Source: Moraxella bovoculi 237 (lineage in GTDB: Bacteria; Pseudomonadota; Gammaproteobacteria; Pseudomonadales; Moraxellaceae). Taken from it: 55,067 bases of DNA. The stretch is from assembly GCF_000696305.2 (NCBI RefSeq), contig NZ_AOMT01000024.1, forward strand, positions 1 to 55,067, given 5' to 3'. This document shows positions 26,455 through 36,076 of the stretch, piece after piece; the first letter of the stretch is position 1; every line of letters starts with the position of its first letter. The notes beneath the pieces were generated by a model. That model worked only from the letters and a program-made list of their open reading frames with translations, was not told the DNA's origin and made no database searches. The translations under genes were made by a program, and so were the position numbers.

Positions 26455-26775
26455 TTATAGGTGCTTATCAAGCAGTGCAGCGAATTCTGATTTTGGACGG
26501 CTGCCAACGATGGTGTCTACTTTCTCGCCGCCTTTGAAGACGAATAGCGTTGGAATGCTGCGAATGCCAAAGCGTGCCGCAACTTCGGGGTTGTCATCGA
26601 CATTAACTTTAACGATCTGCGCGCGACCGGCATAGTCATCGGCAAGCTCTTCTAGGATTGGCGCGATGGCTTTACAAGGACCACACCAAGCGGCCCAAAA
26701 ATCTACAAGCACAGGCTTGTCGGCTTGAAGTACGTCTTGGTCAAAATTAGCGTCTGTGGTATTGATGATTGACAT
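26455..26775 (-). CDS. trxA: Thioredoxin 1
   Basis: 106 residues from ATG 26775, with AGGA at correct spacing; the longer frame to 26841 adds non-family sequence. The redox site WCGPC is at 30-34, and PVLVDFWAAW, KVNVDDNPEVAARFGIRSIPTL and the cis-Pro77 region are standard. It reduces protein disulfides using electrons from TrxB, whose gene is at 34922 in this window rather than beside it. It precedes rho. Confidence 0.98.
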   Translation of the reverse strand: MSIINTTDANFDQDVLQADKPVLVDFWAAWCGPCKAIAPILEELADDYAGRAQIVKVNVDDNPEVAARFGIRSIPTLFVFKGGEKVDTIVGSRPKSEFAALLDKHL

Positions 26776-26961
26776 GATTATTCCTGCCTTATTTGGTTGG
26801 TTAATTTGGTAAATATATGGAGATGCTTGGGGATTTTTCAAGATGGTTGAATGTCAAATCGCTGCATCTGTTTGTGCTATAATAGCAAACTTTTCATAAA
26901 AAGGCAGACTTTGTTTCATTAAATTTGCCAATTATCCTGATTAACTTCATCAAACGCCATT

Positions 26962-27714
26962 ATGAATCACGCCCAAGAACGCCACGACCGCCTAAATGAC
27001 AAAGCCATTGCCAAGATGAATGCTGATGAGCAGGTACGCTCAGATGTATTTTTTAGGGAATTTATCCAGTCCATCACCGTTTATGAAGATGAGGACATCT
27101 GGGTGGGGGATAAGCCTGCGGGGCTCCTGAGTGTGGATGGGCGAGTGTTAAAGGTTAGCTTGCAGTCGCGGCTGCTTAAGGTAAATCCTAACATCAAGCT
27201 CATACATAGGCTGGACATGGATACATCGGGCTTGATCATCTTTGCCAAGCATGAGGCGGCGCAGACTCACATCTCAAAGCAGTTCATCGAGCGCATTCCT
27301 ACCAAGGAATATCAAGCAGTCGTCTTCGGCACGATCGCCAAAGATGGCAAAAAAGGCATCATCGATGTGCCCGTGCGTTACGAGCCCAGCACTAAGCCGC
27401 GTCACATTGTGGACATGAACTGGAATAAGAGTGCGCTTACGCATTATGAAGTGCTGCATCATGAGCTGCGCACCGATGATCAGGGTGTCTCACATCCGGT
27501 GACCCGAGTCGCGCTAAAGCCCATCACAGGCAGAAGCCATCAGCTGCGAGTGCACATGGTGCATCTGGGGCATGTCATGATTGGCGATCCCATCTATGCC
27601 ACAGGCACAGCGCTGCAGATCGCGCCACGTCTAAACCTGCATGCCCATAAACTTCGCCTAAAGCATCCTATGCATGGGGTGTGGATGGACTGGGAAAGTG
27701 AAGTGAATTTTTAG
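26962..27714 (+). CDS. rluA: RluA-family RNA pseudouridine synthase
   Basis: 250 residues. The catalytic Asp lies in HRLDMDTSGLIIF, followed by KQFIERIPTKEYQAVVFG and GRSHQLRVHM; RLNLHAHKLRLKHP matches RluA itself more than RluC or RluD. No S4 domain is present. RluA modifies 23S rRNA U746 and tRNA U32; the exact targets here are inferred. It diverges from trxA. Confidence 0.9.
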   Translation: MNHAQERHDRLNDKAIAKMNADEQVRSDVFFREFIQSITVYEDEDIWVGDKPAGLLSVDGRVLKVSLQSRLLKVNPNIKLIHRLDMDTSGLIIFAKHEAAQTHISKQFIERIPTKEYQAVVFGTIAKDGKKGIIDVPVRYEPSTKPRHIVDMNWNKSALTHYEVLHHELRTDDQGVSHPVTRVALKPITGRSHQLRVHMVHLGHVMIGDPIYATGTALQIAPRLNLHAHKLRLKHPMHGVWMDWESEVNF

Positions 27715-27729
27715 GGTTTTTTATAAATA

Positions 27730-27751
27730 AAGACCGCCATGTGCGGTCTTC
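27730..27751. terminator. Hairpin between rluA-like and DUF442 genes
   Basis: AGACCGC and GCGGTCT pair around CATGT between convergent genes. The flanking T run is short. Confidence 0.6.
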
Positions 27752-27771
27752 TATATTAATCAATTATCAGC

Positions 27772-28101
27772 CTAGATAAGGCCGCTCACCACCGCGCTTT
27801 GATAAATGCGCTTGGCGCGGCTGCCCGTGCCACAAAACACCATCACAGGACTGGGCAGCTCATTGATCAGTTGGGCAAATCGCTGCACGACATCGAAGGG
27901 CAGGTTCCCAACATCCACAGGTAGGTGGCGATATTCTAGTCCCGTACTGCTTGCGCTTAACCCTAATTCTGCTGCCTTGGGCTGATTATCGCACTCATCA
28001 TCAAAACGTAGATTGATGATACTCTTAAAGCCGAGCGTTGATAAGGTTTGGCATTGACAGGGGTGGATTTGCTTATATAAAGTGATGGTTTGGGTGTTCA
28101 T
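27772..28101 (-). CDS. DUF442/TIGR01244-family phosphatase-like protein
   Basis: 109 residues. The protein reads as the small DUF442 (Blh-like) domain related to dual-specificity phosphatases: LGFKSIINLRFDDE, YRHLPVDVG, and a P-loop-like MVFCGTGSRAKRIYQ in which Cys and Arg fit the CX5R frame. Family members occur alone or fused to a beta-lactamase-like sulfur dioxygenase. No such dioxygenase is near, so the role is open. ATG 28101 is chosen over 28110 because GGATG lies at better spacing. Confidence 0.78.
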   Translation of the reverse strand: MNTQTITLYKQIHPCQCQTLSTLGFKSIINLRFDDECDNQPKAAELGLSASSTGLEYRHLPVDVGNLPFDVVQRFAQLINELPSPVMVFCGTGSRAKRIYQSAVVSGLI

Positions 28102-28233
28102 TGTTATCATCCAGATTAGTAAAAGATGCGATTATCTTAGCGAACTTTTTTGGTTGATTCAATATTGATTGCGCATAAGCTTATTCCTAAAATTAAAATT
28201 TCTGATAAGAATTCAAAATTTAGGAATAAACCA

Positions 28234-29946
28234 TTACATGCCGCACCAATCATCGCCTTGGTATTTTAATCTATCTACAGCCAGCTTGGTGCTTAAGAAT
28301 ACTTCGCCAGACAGGTGCTTAAAGAGCTCGCTGCCCTTTAGAACATCCATGGCAGGGCCTTTGACTTCTGCCAGATGTAGGCGTCTGCCTTGGCTTTGGA
28401 TTTCTTGATTGAAGGATGAGAGCATCTCTTGGGCGGTTAGATCGATGTGATTCACTGCCGTCATGATAAGAATAACCTCACTGGCCTTTGGGTGCTCATA
28501 GTAGAGATTTCGCAGTGTCTCATGGATGGTCAGTGCATTACCAAAATACAGGCTCTCATCGATGCGCACCATCAGTAGATTATCAAAGGTGGTCGCCTTA
28601 TGCCGGGAGATGTCGCGAAAATGCTCGCTATTACCAAGCTGTCCGAGGATGGCGATGTTCACGCGGTGCGAGCGATAGATCATCAGTACAAAGCTAACCA
28701 ACAGACCAACCACAAGCCCGATATTAAGCCCAAAGATAATCGCCGCTCCAAAGCATAGCACCAGACATAGTGCATCTGCCTTGTCGTGTTTTAGGGCGGT
28801 TTTTAGGGTCTGTATGTCAATCATCGACAGTACGGAGCTTACGATGATGGCGGACAGCACCGCATAAGGCAGGCCTGCCAAATGCTGCCCAAAAAACAAC
28901 AAAATAAATAGAATGCCAAGCGCGCACACGATCGATGCAAAGGGCGTCTTAGCGCCAAGACTGATGTTTAGGCTAGTGCGTGACAGACCTCCCGCCACCG
29001 TAAAGCCCCCCGTGACACTGCTGGCGATGTTAGCAAAGCCTAGGCCCAGCAGCTCTTTGTTGTTATCAAAAGGCTGCTGATGGGTGCGTGCATAATTGCT
29101 GGCGATGGCAGAGCTTGAGATGAAGGCGATGAGCGCAATTAATAATGCCGATGGTAGTAGGTCTAACAGGGTGCCAAGTGATAACGGCAAAAACTTAAAC
29201 GCAGGCAATCCAGTAGGCAAAGGCTCAAGCAATCGAATGTCAAGTGCGCCCCATCCAAGGCGTGTGGCAAGGATAATGGAGAGTATCGTGATGATGATTA
29301 CCACAAGCCGCTTGGCAAAGTCTGCCTGTGCCTTGGGTAGCCATGCCCACAGCGCACCAACGTAGCGATTGACCAATAAAATCATGAGTGCGCCGACGCC
29401 TAATAGGGCGGTATATGGCTTAATGGCGATGGAAGTGTTCGATAGGCTGCTGATGATGTCGATGAGACTGCCACCTGTGATGGGCGCGCCGATGAGGTTT
29501 TTTAGTTGGCTGATGACGATCAGTACCGCTGCCGCACTAATAAAGCCTGAGGACACGCCGCGGCTGACGAACTGCATGATCCAGCCTAGCCTTAGGATGC
29601 TGGCTAGACACAATATTCCGCCCACCATCATGGCAAGCGTGATGGATAAATTCACATACTGTACGCTACCTGTGGCATAGCCAGACAGCGCGCTGGATGT
29701 CATGATCGCAGTGATGGCAACAGGGCCTACTGCATTGATGCTGCTTGCACCAAGATAAGCATACACTAGAGTCGGGACGATGGATGCGTATAGCCCCATG
29801 ATGGGTGGCAGTCCTGCCAGTGCTGCATAACCTAGGCTCTGAGGAATCACCAATACCGCCATCATTAGCCCTGCCATCAGATCGTTACCGATGAGCTTTG
29901 GGTTTTGACGCAGTGTACCAAGCCAGTTGGGAAGAATAGACATCAT
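28234..29946 (-). CDS. SulP/SLC26-family anion transporter with STAS domain
   Basis: About 570 residues. The core has ten or more hydrophobic helices with the family's VIPQSLGYAALAGLPPIMGLYAS, GASSINAVGPVAI and GGFTVAGGLSRT, followed by a C-terminal STAS domain (about 440-560) with VRIDESLYFGN and TAVNHIDLTAQEML. Members carry sulfate, bicarbonate or dicarboxylates; the substrate cannot be told from sequence. The frame is open to a TTG at 30003, but ATG 29946 starts just before ILPNWLGTLR, where homologues begin. The lipoprotein gene upstream on the same strand is 87 nt away. Confidence 0.9.
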   Translation of the reverse strand: MMSILPNWLGTLRQNPKLIGNDLMAGLMMAVLVIPQSLGYAALAGLPPIMGLYASIVPTLVYAYLGASSINAVGPVAITAIMTSSALSGYATGSVQYVNLSITLAMMVGGILCLASILRLGWIMQFVSRGVSSGFISAAAVLIVISQLKNLIGAPITGGSLIDIISSLSNTSIAIKPYTALLGVGALMILLVNRYVGALWAWLPKAQADFAKRLVVIIITILSIILATRLGWGALDIRLLEPLPTGLPAFKFLPLSLGTLLDLLPSALLIALIAFISSSAIASNYARTHQQPFDNNKELLGLGFANIASSVTGGFTVAGGLSRTSLNISLGAKTPFASIVCALGILFILLFFGQHLAGLPYAVLSAIIVSSVLSMIDIQTLKTALKHDKADALCLVLCFGAAIIFGLNIGLVVGLLVSFVLMIYRSHRVNIAILGQLGNSEHFRDISRHKATTFDNLLMVRIDESLYFGNALTIHETLRNLYYEHPKASEVILIMTAVNHIDLTAQEMLSSFNQEIQSQGRRLHLAEVKGPAMDVLKGSELFKHLSGEVFLSTKLAVDRLKYQGDDWCGM

Positions 29947-30032
29947 AAAAAATAAGCCACAATAGATGCGGCTTATTTTGGGCGATTTTGAATAACTTGT
30001 CAAAAAATTTTTATGATTTTTGATGTTTTGGA

Positions 30033-30434
30033 TTATTTTTCGCCGTAGATTTTGATGTTTTGGGCAAATGCGCAGTTCTTTTGACGGGCAGCGATGACCA
30101 TGGCATCATGCTCACCGTATAGGCGGGCAAGTGTGTTGGTGTGCGCAGCACGAGTTGAGCTGCCCGAACCTACGCCAAAGCTGATGCTCGGGTAGATGCC
30201 ACCACGACCGCCCGCGATACCAATGCCTACACCTGTCGCTGATAGTGGTGTTTGTTGGTTTTGGGTTTTTTCGACCAGGTTGGTCACGCGAGCGACTTCA
30301 CTTTGAAGATAAGCACAGTCATGGCTGTTGTAGTTGTTTGGGTTCACGTACTGTGGCGCGATGTTGCTCGTGGTGGCACAGCCAGTCAGTACGGTGATGG
30401 CAGCCAATGCGCCTAGTGATAGGATTTTTTTCAT
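30033..30434 (-). CDS. Lipoprotein with Gly-rich central region
   Basis: 133 residues from ATG 30434, which starts MKKILSL; the upstream codons to 30446 are not needed. Lipobox VLTGC places the lipid on Cys19. The middle contains a Gly/Ser-rich stretch (VGIGIAGGRGGIYPSISFG) like the glycine-zipper segments of small outer-membrane proteins, and two Cys residues (DCAYLQ and KNCAF) that could form a disulfide. The family is not identified. Its neighbours SulP and bolA lie on the same strand with short gaps. Confidence 0.75.
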   Translation of the reverse strand: MKKILSLGALAAITVLTGCATTSNIAPQYVNPNNYNSHDCAYLQSEVARVTNLVEKTQNQQTPLSATGVGIGIAGGRGGIYPSISFGVGSGSSTRAAHTNTLARLYGEHDAMVIAARQKNCAFAQNIKIYGEK

Positions 30435-30476
30435 AGCAATTATCAAAAATGAATAAAAGATAAAAATGAGTGGAGT

Positions 30477-30797
30477 TTACCCGCGATTTTGACCTGCGCA
30501 GTTGGGGCTGTCAGGCGCTTGCCCTGACCATTCGTCAGGGGTGTAGGCATGAATGGCGAGGGCATGAATCGTGCCACCATTCGCCATCATTAAGGGATTC
30601 GTCAGTGCATAAACGAGCTGATGACGAGCCACCAAGCGCTTGCCATCAAAGGCATCGCTGACGATGACAAGCTTAAAGTGGCTCTCTTTGCCTTCATAAT
30701 AACCTGCATGCATGTGGCTTTCGTTATCAAGCGTGATGTGTGTATGGCTCAGGCTTTGTAAGTTACTAATAATCGCGTCAGCGGTTGGAGTGTTCAT
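30477..30797 (-). CDS. bolA: BolA-family protein
   Basis: 106 residues with the BolA fold: a central HFKLVIVSDAFDGKRLVARHQLVY, and the closing GTIHALAIHAYTPDEW. HMHAGYYEGKESHF provides the conserved His and the loop that binds a shared iron-sulfur cluster with a monothiol glutaredoxin. It has the BolA rather than the IbaG spacing. No grxD is adjacent. It follows the M48 protease gene by 16 nt on the same strand, so they probably share a transcript. Confidence 0.93.
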   Translation of the reverse strand: MNTPTADAIISNLQSLSHTHITLDNESHMHAGYYEGKESHFKLVIVSDAFDGKRLVARHQLVYALTNPLMMANGGTIHALAIHAYTPDEWSGQAPDSPNCAGQNRG

Positions 30798-30813
30798 AAG
30801 ATGACCTTAACTC

Positions 30814-31635
30814 TTAACGCTTATTCGATGAATCATACAGCGGTGTCACCGTCGGCATGAGCGCCTGCATGGCTTGGATGCGGCTTGCGCTGCTTGGGTG
30901 AGTGCTTAGGAATTGTGGGGTTGAGCCGCCGCCTGCGCGCTGCATTTTTTGCCATAGGGTGATGGCGGCATTTGGGTTGTAGCCTGCGCGTGCCATCAGT
31001 TCTAGACCGATTTTATCCGCCTCGGCTTCTTGGGTGCGCGAGTGTGGTAGGTTTAGACCCAGCTGACTGGCCAGACCTGCTAGCTCTTGCTGACCTGATG
31101 ACAGACCCAGCGCAGCAGTTGCGATGGACAGAACGCCAGATGTGGCAACGCTGCGGCTCACCTTCTCACGGCTGTGCTCGCGCAGAGCGTGCGCCATCTC
31201 ATGCCCCATGATGGCGGCGATCTCGGCATCGGTTAGGCTTAGGCGGTCGATGATACCGCTATAGAACACAATCTTGCCACCTGGCATGACATAAGCGTTG
31301 ATGTCATTTGAGCTGATGGCGTGTACTTGCCATTGCCAACGTGTCGCGTCAGGACGATATACGGTGGTCTGAGGAATAAGGTCGTTAGCGATGCGGCGTA
31401 GGCGTGCGACCTGTGCGGCATTGGTGTCAAGCTTGCCTTTGGCGCGTGCCTGTGCGATGGTTTGCTGGTAGGCTTGGTTCGATAGCTGCATGATTTCGCT
31501 ACTAGATACCAATAACAGCTGTCTGCGATCAGCGCCCACGGCACCGCCATCGGTGGTGCTAGAGCAGCCTGCGATTGGCAGAGCGACGGTGGCGGTCAAT
31601 GTTGCGGCGAGTAGGGATTTTTTGAGTAATTTCAT
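30814..31635 (-). CDS. M48-family zinc metalloprotease lipoprotein (LoiP/YcaL-like)
   Basis: 273 residues from ATG 31635. The signal peptide ends with lipobox LPIAGC (Cys24), so it is a periplasm-facing lipoprotein. The zinc motif HEMAH is at 145-149, and the third ligand and supporting Asp are E203 and D207 in EAEADKIG. THPSSASRIQAM near the C-terminus is also conserved. There is no C-terminal TPR, which separates it from BepA. It is likely a quality-control protease for outer-membrane or periplasmic proteins. Confidence 0.93.
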   Translation of the reverse strand: MKLLKKSLLAATLTATVALPIAGCSSTTDGGAVGADRRQLLLVSSSEIMQLSNQAYQQTIAQARAKGKLDTNAAQVARLRRIANDLIPQTTVYRPDATRWQWQVHAISSNDINAYVMPGGKIVFYSGIIDRLSLTDAEIAAIMGHEMAHALREHSREKVSRSVATSGVLSIATAALGLSSGQQELAGLASQLGLNLPHSRTQEAEADKIGLELMARAGYNPNAAITLWQKMQRAGGGSTPQFLSTHPSSASRIQAMQALMPTVTPLYDSSNKR

Positions 31636-31759
31636 AATGTTATCCTGTAACAATGCACACAATGCGTGTATTTTCTCATGCTTTCAATTATAATAAATGC
31701 CACAATAAATACAAGCGACGGCTACAAAAAGCCACAAAATTTTTAACAAGTGTGCCAAT

Positions 31760-31930
31760 ATGACCCATCCCAATGACATTCCGCCCCCACCAGAGCCGCC
31801 CGAAGATTATGAATGCTGTGATAATGGCTGCGATGATTTGTGCGTCTTTGAAATCTATAAAATGCAAAAAGCCGACTATGACGCCAAGTACGCTCATCTG
31901 ATCAATGACCCGAGTGCCTCTGATGAGTGA
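31760..31930 (+). CDS. OXLD1-like (oxidoreductase-like domain) mini-protein
   Basis: A 56-residue ORF. It reads MTHPNDIPPPPEPPEDYECC, then DNGCDDLCVFEIYKMQKADY, matching the short oxidoreductase-like domain known in eukaryotic OXLD1 and small bacterial proteins: Pro-rich lead, P-x-x-P-E-x-x-x-CC-x-x-x-C-x-x-C, then F-x-x-Y. The four cysteines suggest metal or cluster binding. It ends with TGA 31928-31930 overlapping the ATG of the flavoprotein gene at 31923, implying coupled translation. Confidence 0.72.
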   Translation: MTHPNDIPPPPEPPEDYECCDNGCDDLCVFEIYKMQKADYDAKYAHLINDPSASDE

Positions 31931-33164
31931 GGCTTGTGCTGATCGCGAATGCGTTGATGTCATCATTATCGGGGCGGGGGCGTCGGGGTTATTCTGTGCG
32001 TTCAATGCTGCGCTATACGGCAAGCGCGTGCTGGTGCTCGACCACGCCAACAAAGCTGGCAAAAAAATCCTCATGTCTGGCGGTGGGCGGTGTAACTTCA
32101 TCAATCTAAACGTCACTGCCAATGAGTTCATCGGACAAAATGAGCATTTTGTCAAATCGGCCCTTAGTCGCTATAGCAGTGATGATTTTATTAAATTGGT
32201 GCAAAAACACGGCGTCGCCTATCACGAGAAATCACACGGCGAGCTGTTCTGTGACGACTCATCCAAAGACATCCTAAACATGCTACTGACCGAGTGTGAG
32301 CAGGCAGGCGTGACCATACGACTTAATACCACCATCGACAGCATCACCAAAGACGATAAGCAGAATGGCTTTGTTATTCATGTCAGCCCAAAAAACGCCA
32401 AGCCTTATGAGCTGTCATGCCGTCATCTGGTCATCGCTACCGGTGGGCTGTCTATTCCTACGCTTGGGGCGAGTGGGTTTGGGTATCAGGTGGCGACTCA
32501 GTTTGGGCATCGTATCGTGCCAACCGAGGCATCTCTTGTACCGTTCACTTTCACCGATCACGTGGGTGAGATGGCTAAGTCGTTGGCAGGCGTGAGCCTT
32601 GACGTCATCGCCTCTAATGACAAGGCAAGCTTTGAGCTGCCCATGTTGTTCACTCATCGTGGGCTGTCTGGCCCTGCCATGCTACAGCTGTCAAATTATT
32701 GGCGGCTTGGCGAGTGCATCAATATCAATCTACTACCCAAGCTAGATGCTGCAGAGCTATTAATCACCGCTAAAAAATCCCACCCAAAACAGCTCATCCG
32801 TACCGTGCTAACTCCATATTTCCCCAAGAAGCTGCTCTTGGCATTGCAGGCGCATTTTTGGGTTCGGTATCAGGATGTTGAGCTTGCTAATATCAAGAAC
32901 AAAGAGTTATCCGATTTGGGAAGCACCTTAAACGCATGGCAAATCAAGCCATCAGGCACCGAAGGCTACCGCGTGGCAGAAGTTACCCGTGGCGGTGTGG
33001 CGTGCGATGAGATCTATGGCAAGACCATGCAGAGCAGACTGTGCGAGCGGTTGTATTTTATTGGCGAAGTGCTGGACGTGACGGGTCATCTGGGTGGGTA
33101 TAACTTTGCATGGGCGTGGGCAAGTGGCTATGCTGCCGCCCAAGACATCGGCATGGATTGGTAA
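31923..33164 (+). CDS. HI0933/YhiN-family FAD-dependent oxidoreductase
   Basis: About 413 residues. An N-terminal FAD fingerprint VDVIIIGAGASGLFCA and the family-specific KAGKKILMSGGGRCNFINLN, then HGVAYHEKSHGELFCDDSSK and GYRVAEVTRGGV, plus the closing FIGEVLDVTGHLGGYNFAWAWASG. The family is widespread, binds FAD, and a gut member (BaiN) reduces bile acids; the usual bacterial role is unsettled. ATG 31923 overlaps the OXLD1-like gene; ATG 31905 is an alternative start. It ends 3 nt from the convergent aat. Confidence 0.92.
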   Translation: MSEACADRECVDVIIIGAGASGLFCAFNAALYGKRVLVLDHANKAGKKILMSGGGRCNFINLNVTANEFIGQNEHFVKSALSRYSSDDFIKLVQKHGVAYHEKSHGELFCDDSSKDILNMLLTECEQAGVTIRLNTTIDSITKDDKQNGFVIHVSPKNAKPYELSCRHLVIATGGLSIPTLGASGFGYQVATQFGHRIVPTEASLVPFTFTDHVGEMAKSLAGVSLDVIASNDKASFELPMLFTHRGLSGPAMLQLSNYWRLGECININLLPKLDAAELLITAKKSHPKQLIRTVLTPYFPKKLLLALQAHFWVRYQDVELANIKNKELSDLGSTLNAWQIKPSGTEGYRVAEVTRGGVACDEIYGKTMQSRLCERLYFIGEVLDVTGHLGGYNFAWAWASGYAAAQDIGMDW

Positions 33165-33167
33165 ATA

Positions 33168-33914
33168 TCAGCCATCAATGAGCGCAAGCTCGTGCGTGCT
33201 CATACTGCCAGATAAAGGCGGTGTCGGTGCGCGGTTGAGGGTTGCTAGGGCGGTCAGGAACTCATCGCGTGGCATTAAGGTCGCGCCTAAGCTCATCAGA
33301 TGTGGATTTTCCAATTGGCAATCAATCAGACGAATGCCGGCGGATGTGGCGAGGTGCATGAGCGCCCAGAAGGCGATCTTTGAGGCGTCTTTTTGGGTAT
33401 GGAACATGCTCTCGCCAGAGAATGCCGCCCCATACTGCACGCCATACAGTCCACCGATGAGCCTAGCGTCATCTGCTGTGCTGTCCCATACTTCCACGCT
33501 CATGGCTGCGCCCATGTCGTGCAGCTTAGTGTAGGCGTCTATCATCTCATCGTTAATCCAAGTATCATCGCTGTAGGCGCGTGGGGCGGCGCAGGCTGTC
33601 ATGACAGACCCAAAGGCGCGATTCGTGGTGATGTGCCACGGCATCTTCTTGGCGATGCGGATGAGGGATTTGGCAGGACGAAAGTCATCAGGATGAACCA
33701 CGCAGCGCACAGGTGGGCACCACCAGCAGATGGGATCATCCGCCCCGAACCAAGGAAATACACCGCTGCGATAGGCATTCAGCAGCGTGGCGGTGGATAA
33801 GTCCGCCCCCGCACCGATAAAACCATCATCATCAGCAAGATTGATAATCCGCCCAAAATCAAAGGCGGCACGGTCGGCGATGGTATGCAAGTCGGCAAGG
33901 TCTAAAGATGGCAT
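33168..33914 (-). CDS. aat: Leucyl/phenylalanyl-tRNA-protein transferase
   Basis: 248 residues. The enzyme adds Leu or Phe to N-terminal Arg or Lys and feeds the N-end rule path of ClpS/ClpAP. Signature segments are GVFPWFGADDPICWWCPPVR, DDTWINDEMIDAYTKLHDMG, the VEVWD strand, GGLYGVQYGAAFSGESMFH and the LIDCQL end. All core motifs are intact. The neighbours are convergent; clpA and ate are not in the window. Confidence 0.97.
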   Translation of the reverse strand: MPSLDLADLHTIADRAAFDFGRIINLADDDGFIGAGADLSTATLLNAYRSGVFPWFGADDPICWWCPPVRCVVHPDDFRPAKSLIRIAKKMPWHITTNRAFGSVMTACAAPRAYSDDTWINDEMIDAYTKLHDMGAAMSVEVWDSTADDARLIGGLYGVQYGAAFSGESMFHTQKDASKIAFWALMHLATSAGIRLIDCQLENPHLMSLGATLMPRDEFLTALATLNRAPTPPLSGSMSTHELALIDG

Positions 33915-34017
33915 GAGATGAATAAGATGATAAACTTAGAAATCAAGAATGATTCTTGATAGTCTCAATTCTAGCACAACGGCCAAAAAATACCAAGCTA
34001 TAACACCATCAGCCCAT

Positions 34018-34043
34018 AAAAAGGACGGGATAACATCCTTTTT
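34018..34043 (-). terminator. Terminator of the Sel1-repeat gene
   Basis: AAAAGGACG and CATCCTTTT pair with one mismatch around GGATAA, with T residues on the minus-strand side. It lies 20 nt beyond the Sel1 gene stop. Confidence 0.65.
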
Positions 34044-34062
34044 GAGCTTGATGCAGTATAGA

Positions 34063-34818
34063 TTAATAGCCCTGTTGGTTAAGTTCACGATATTTATCAC
34101 AGCCTTTTTGATCGCCCAAATCACAGGCTCTGCCATACCATTCTTTGGCGGTGCTTTTGTTTTGGCGTACGCCCTCGCCGTTATAGTAGCGCACGCCGAT
34201 ATTATGGGCGGCTCTTGCATCGCCTTGGGCGTGGGCTTTTTTATACCACGCTATGGCTTGGGCATAATCTTGACGCACGCCTTTGCCATCTGTATACATA
34301 TTGCCTAAATTTATTTGAGCATCTGCAAGCCCTTGCTCAGCCGCCTTTTTATACCAAGATGCTGCCTGATGATAATCTTGATGGACGCCTTGTCCATTGT
34401 CATACATATAGCCTAAATTTAATTGAGCGGCAGCATTACCTTGCTCAGCCGCCTTACGATACCAAGATACTGCCTGCCCATAATCTTGACGCACGCCTTG
34501 GCCATCGGCATGCATATTACCCAAATTAGATTGAGCGGCAGCATTACCTTGCTCAGCTGCCTTACGATACCAAGCCACCGCCTGATGATAATCTTGGCGA
34601 ACGCCTTGACCATTGACATACATATAGCCCAGCTCATTCTGAGCAACGGCATCGCCTTGCTCGGCTAATTTATTAAACAATTCAAAAGCTTGGCCATGGT
34701 TTTGATTGTTGGCGTATGGTAAGGCTTGTGCAAATTCAGCTTCGCTTGCCATGGCGGGACTGGTCAGGCTTAGGCTTACGCCCAGCAGTAGGGCGATGAG
34801 AGAGTGTTTGACGGTCAT
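34063..34818 (-). CDS. Secreted Sel1-like repeat protein
   Basis: 251 residues from ATG 34818, with a GGAAG box 6 nt before it. The signal peptide ends PAMA-SE at about residue 24. Residues 44-223 form five complete 36-residue Sel1 repeats (A-x3-WY-x-KAAEQG-x-A-x-AQ-x-NLG-x-MY-x-x-G-x-GV-x-QDY), and a partial sixth runs to the end with two Cys residues. These solenoids bind proteins; periplasmic examples act in virulence or envelope assembly. Repeats two to four are nearly identical, pointing to recent expansion. Confidence 0.9.
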   Translation of the reverse strand: MTVKHSLIALLLGVSLSLTSPAMASEAEFAQALPYANNQNHGQAFELFNKLAEQGDAVAQNELGYMYVNGQGVRQDYHQAVAWYRKAAEQGNAAAQSNLGNMHADGQGVRQDYGQAVSWYRKAAEQGNAAAQLNLGYMYDNGQGVHQDYHQAASWYKKAAEQGLADAQINLGNMYTDGKGVRQDYAQAIAWYKKAHAQGDARAAHNIGVRYYNGEGVRQNKSTAKEWYGRACDLGDQKGCDKYRELNQQGY

Positions 34819-34891
34819 GGTTCTTCCTAGGGTGACATTTATTCTATTGTAAGATGCCCGTAACTTTTTTTGCAAGATGACTGATAATAAT

Positions 34892-34914
34892 AAAGGGACG
34901 ATGATCGTCCCTTT
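34892..34914 (-). terminator. trxB terminator
   Basis: AAAGGGACG and CGTCCCTTT pair around ATGAT, 8 nt past the trxB stop, followed on the minus strand by ATTATTATT rather than a pure T run. Confidence 0.7.
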
Positions 34915-34921
34915 GTGCAGA

Positions 34922-35896
<975 letters not shown>

Positions 35897-36008
35897 TTAG
35901 TATATGGGAGATTTTGCCAAAATTGCAAGCCAAATCCACCAAAACACCACCATCAATAAAACCAAACATCAAAAAATCATAAAATTTTTTCTTTCTGCAA
36001 TAAAAATT

Positions 36009-36038
36009 TTGATATGTCAAGCGGTTATCCTATATAAT
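36009..36038 (+). promoter_or_regulatory. Candidate sigma-70 promoter of ftsK
   Basis: TTGATA (-35) and TATAAT (-10) lie 18 nt apart, about 40 nt before the ftsK ATG. Spacing is one over the optimum. Confidence 0.55.
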
Positions 36039-36076
36039 GTAGGGTTTGTTAATGCACCACTCTCTAAGCATCCACC

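Noticed and set aside
31688..32155. 155-codon minus-strand ORF
   Set aside because: Antisense to the OXLD1-like and YhiN genes, no recognisable domain.
34110..34690. Regular repeats considered as a CRISPR array
   Set aside because: They are in-frame 108-bp coding repeats of a Sel1 protein, with no spacers and no cas genes.
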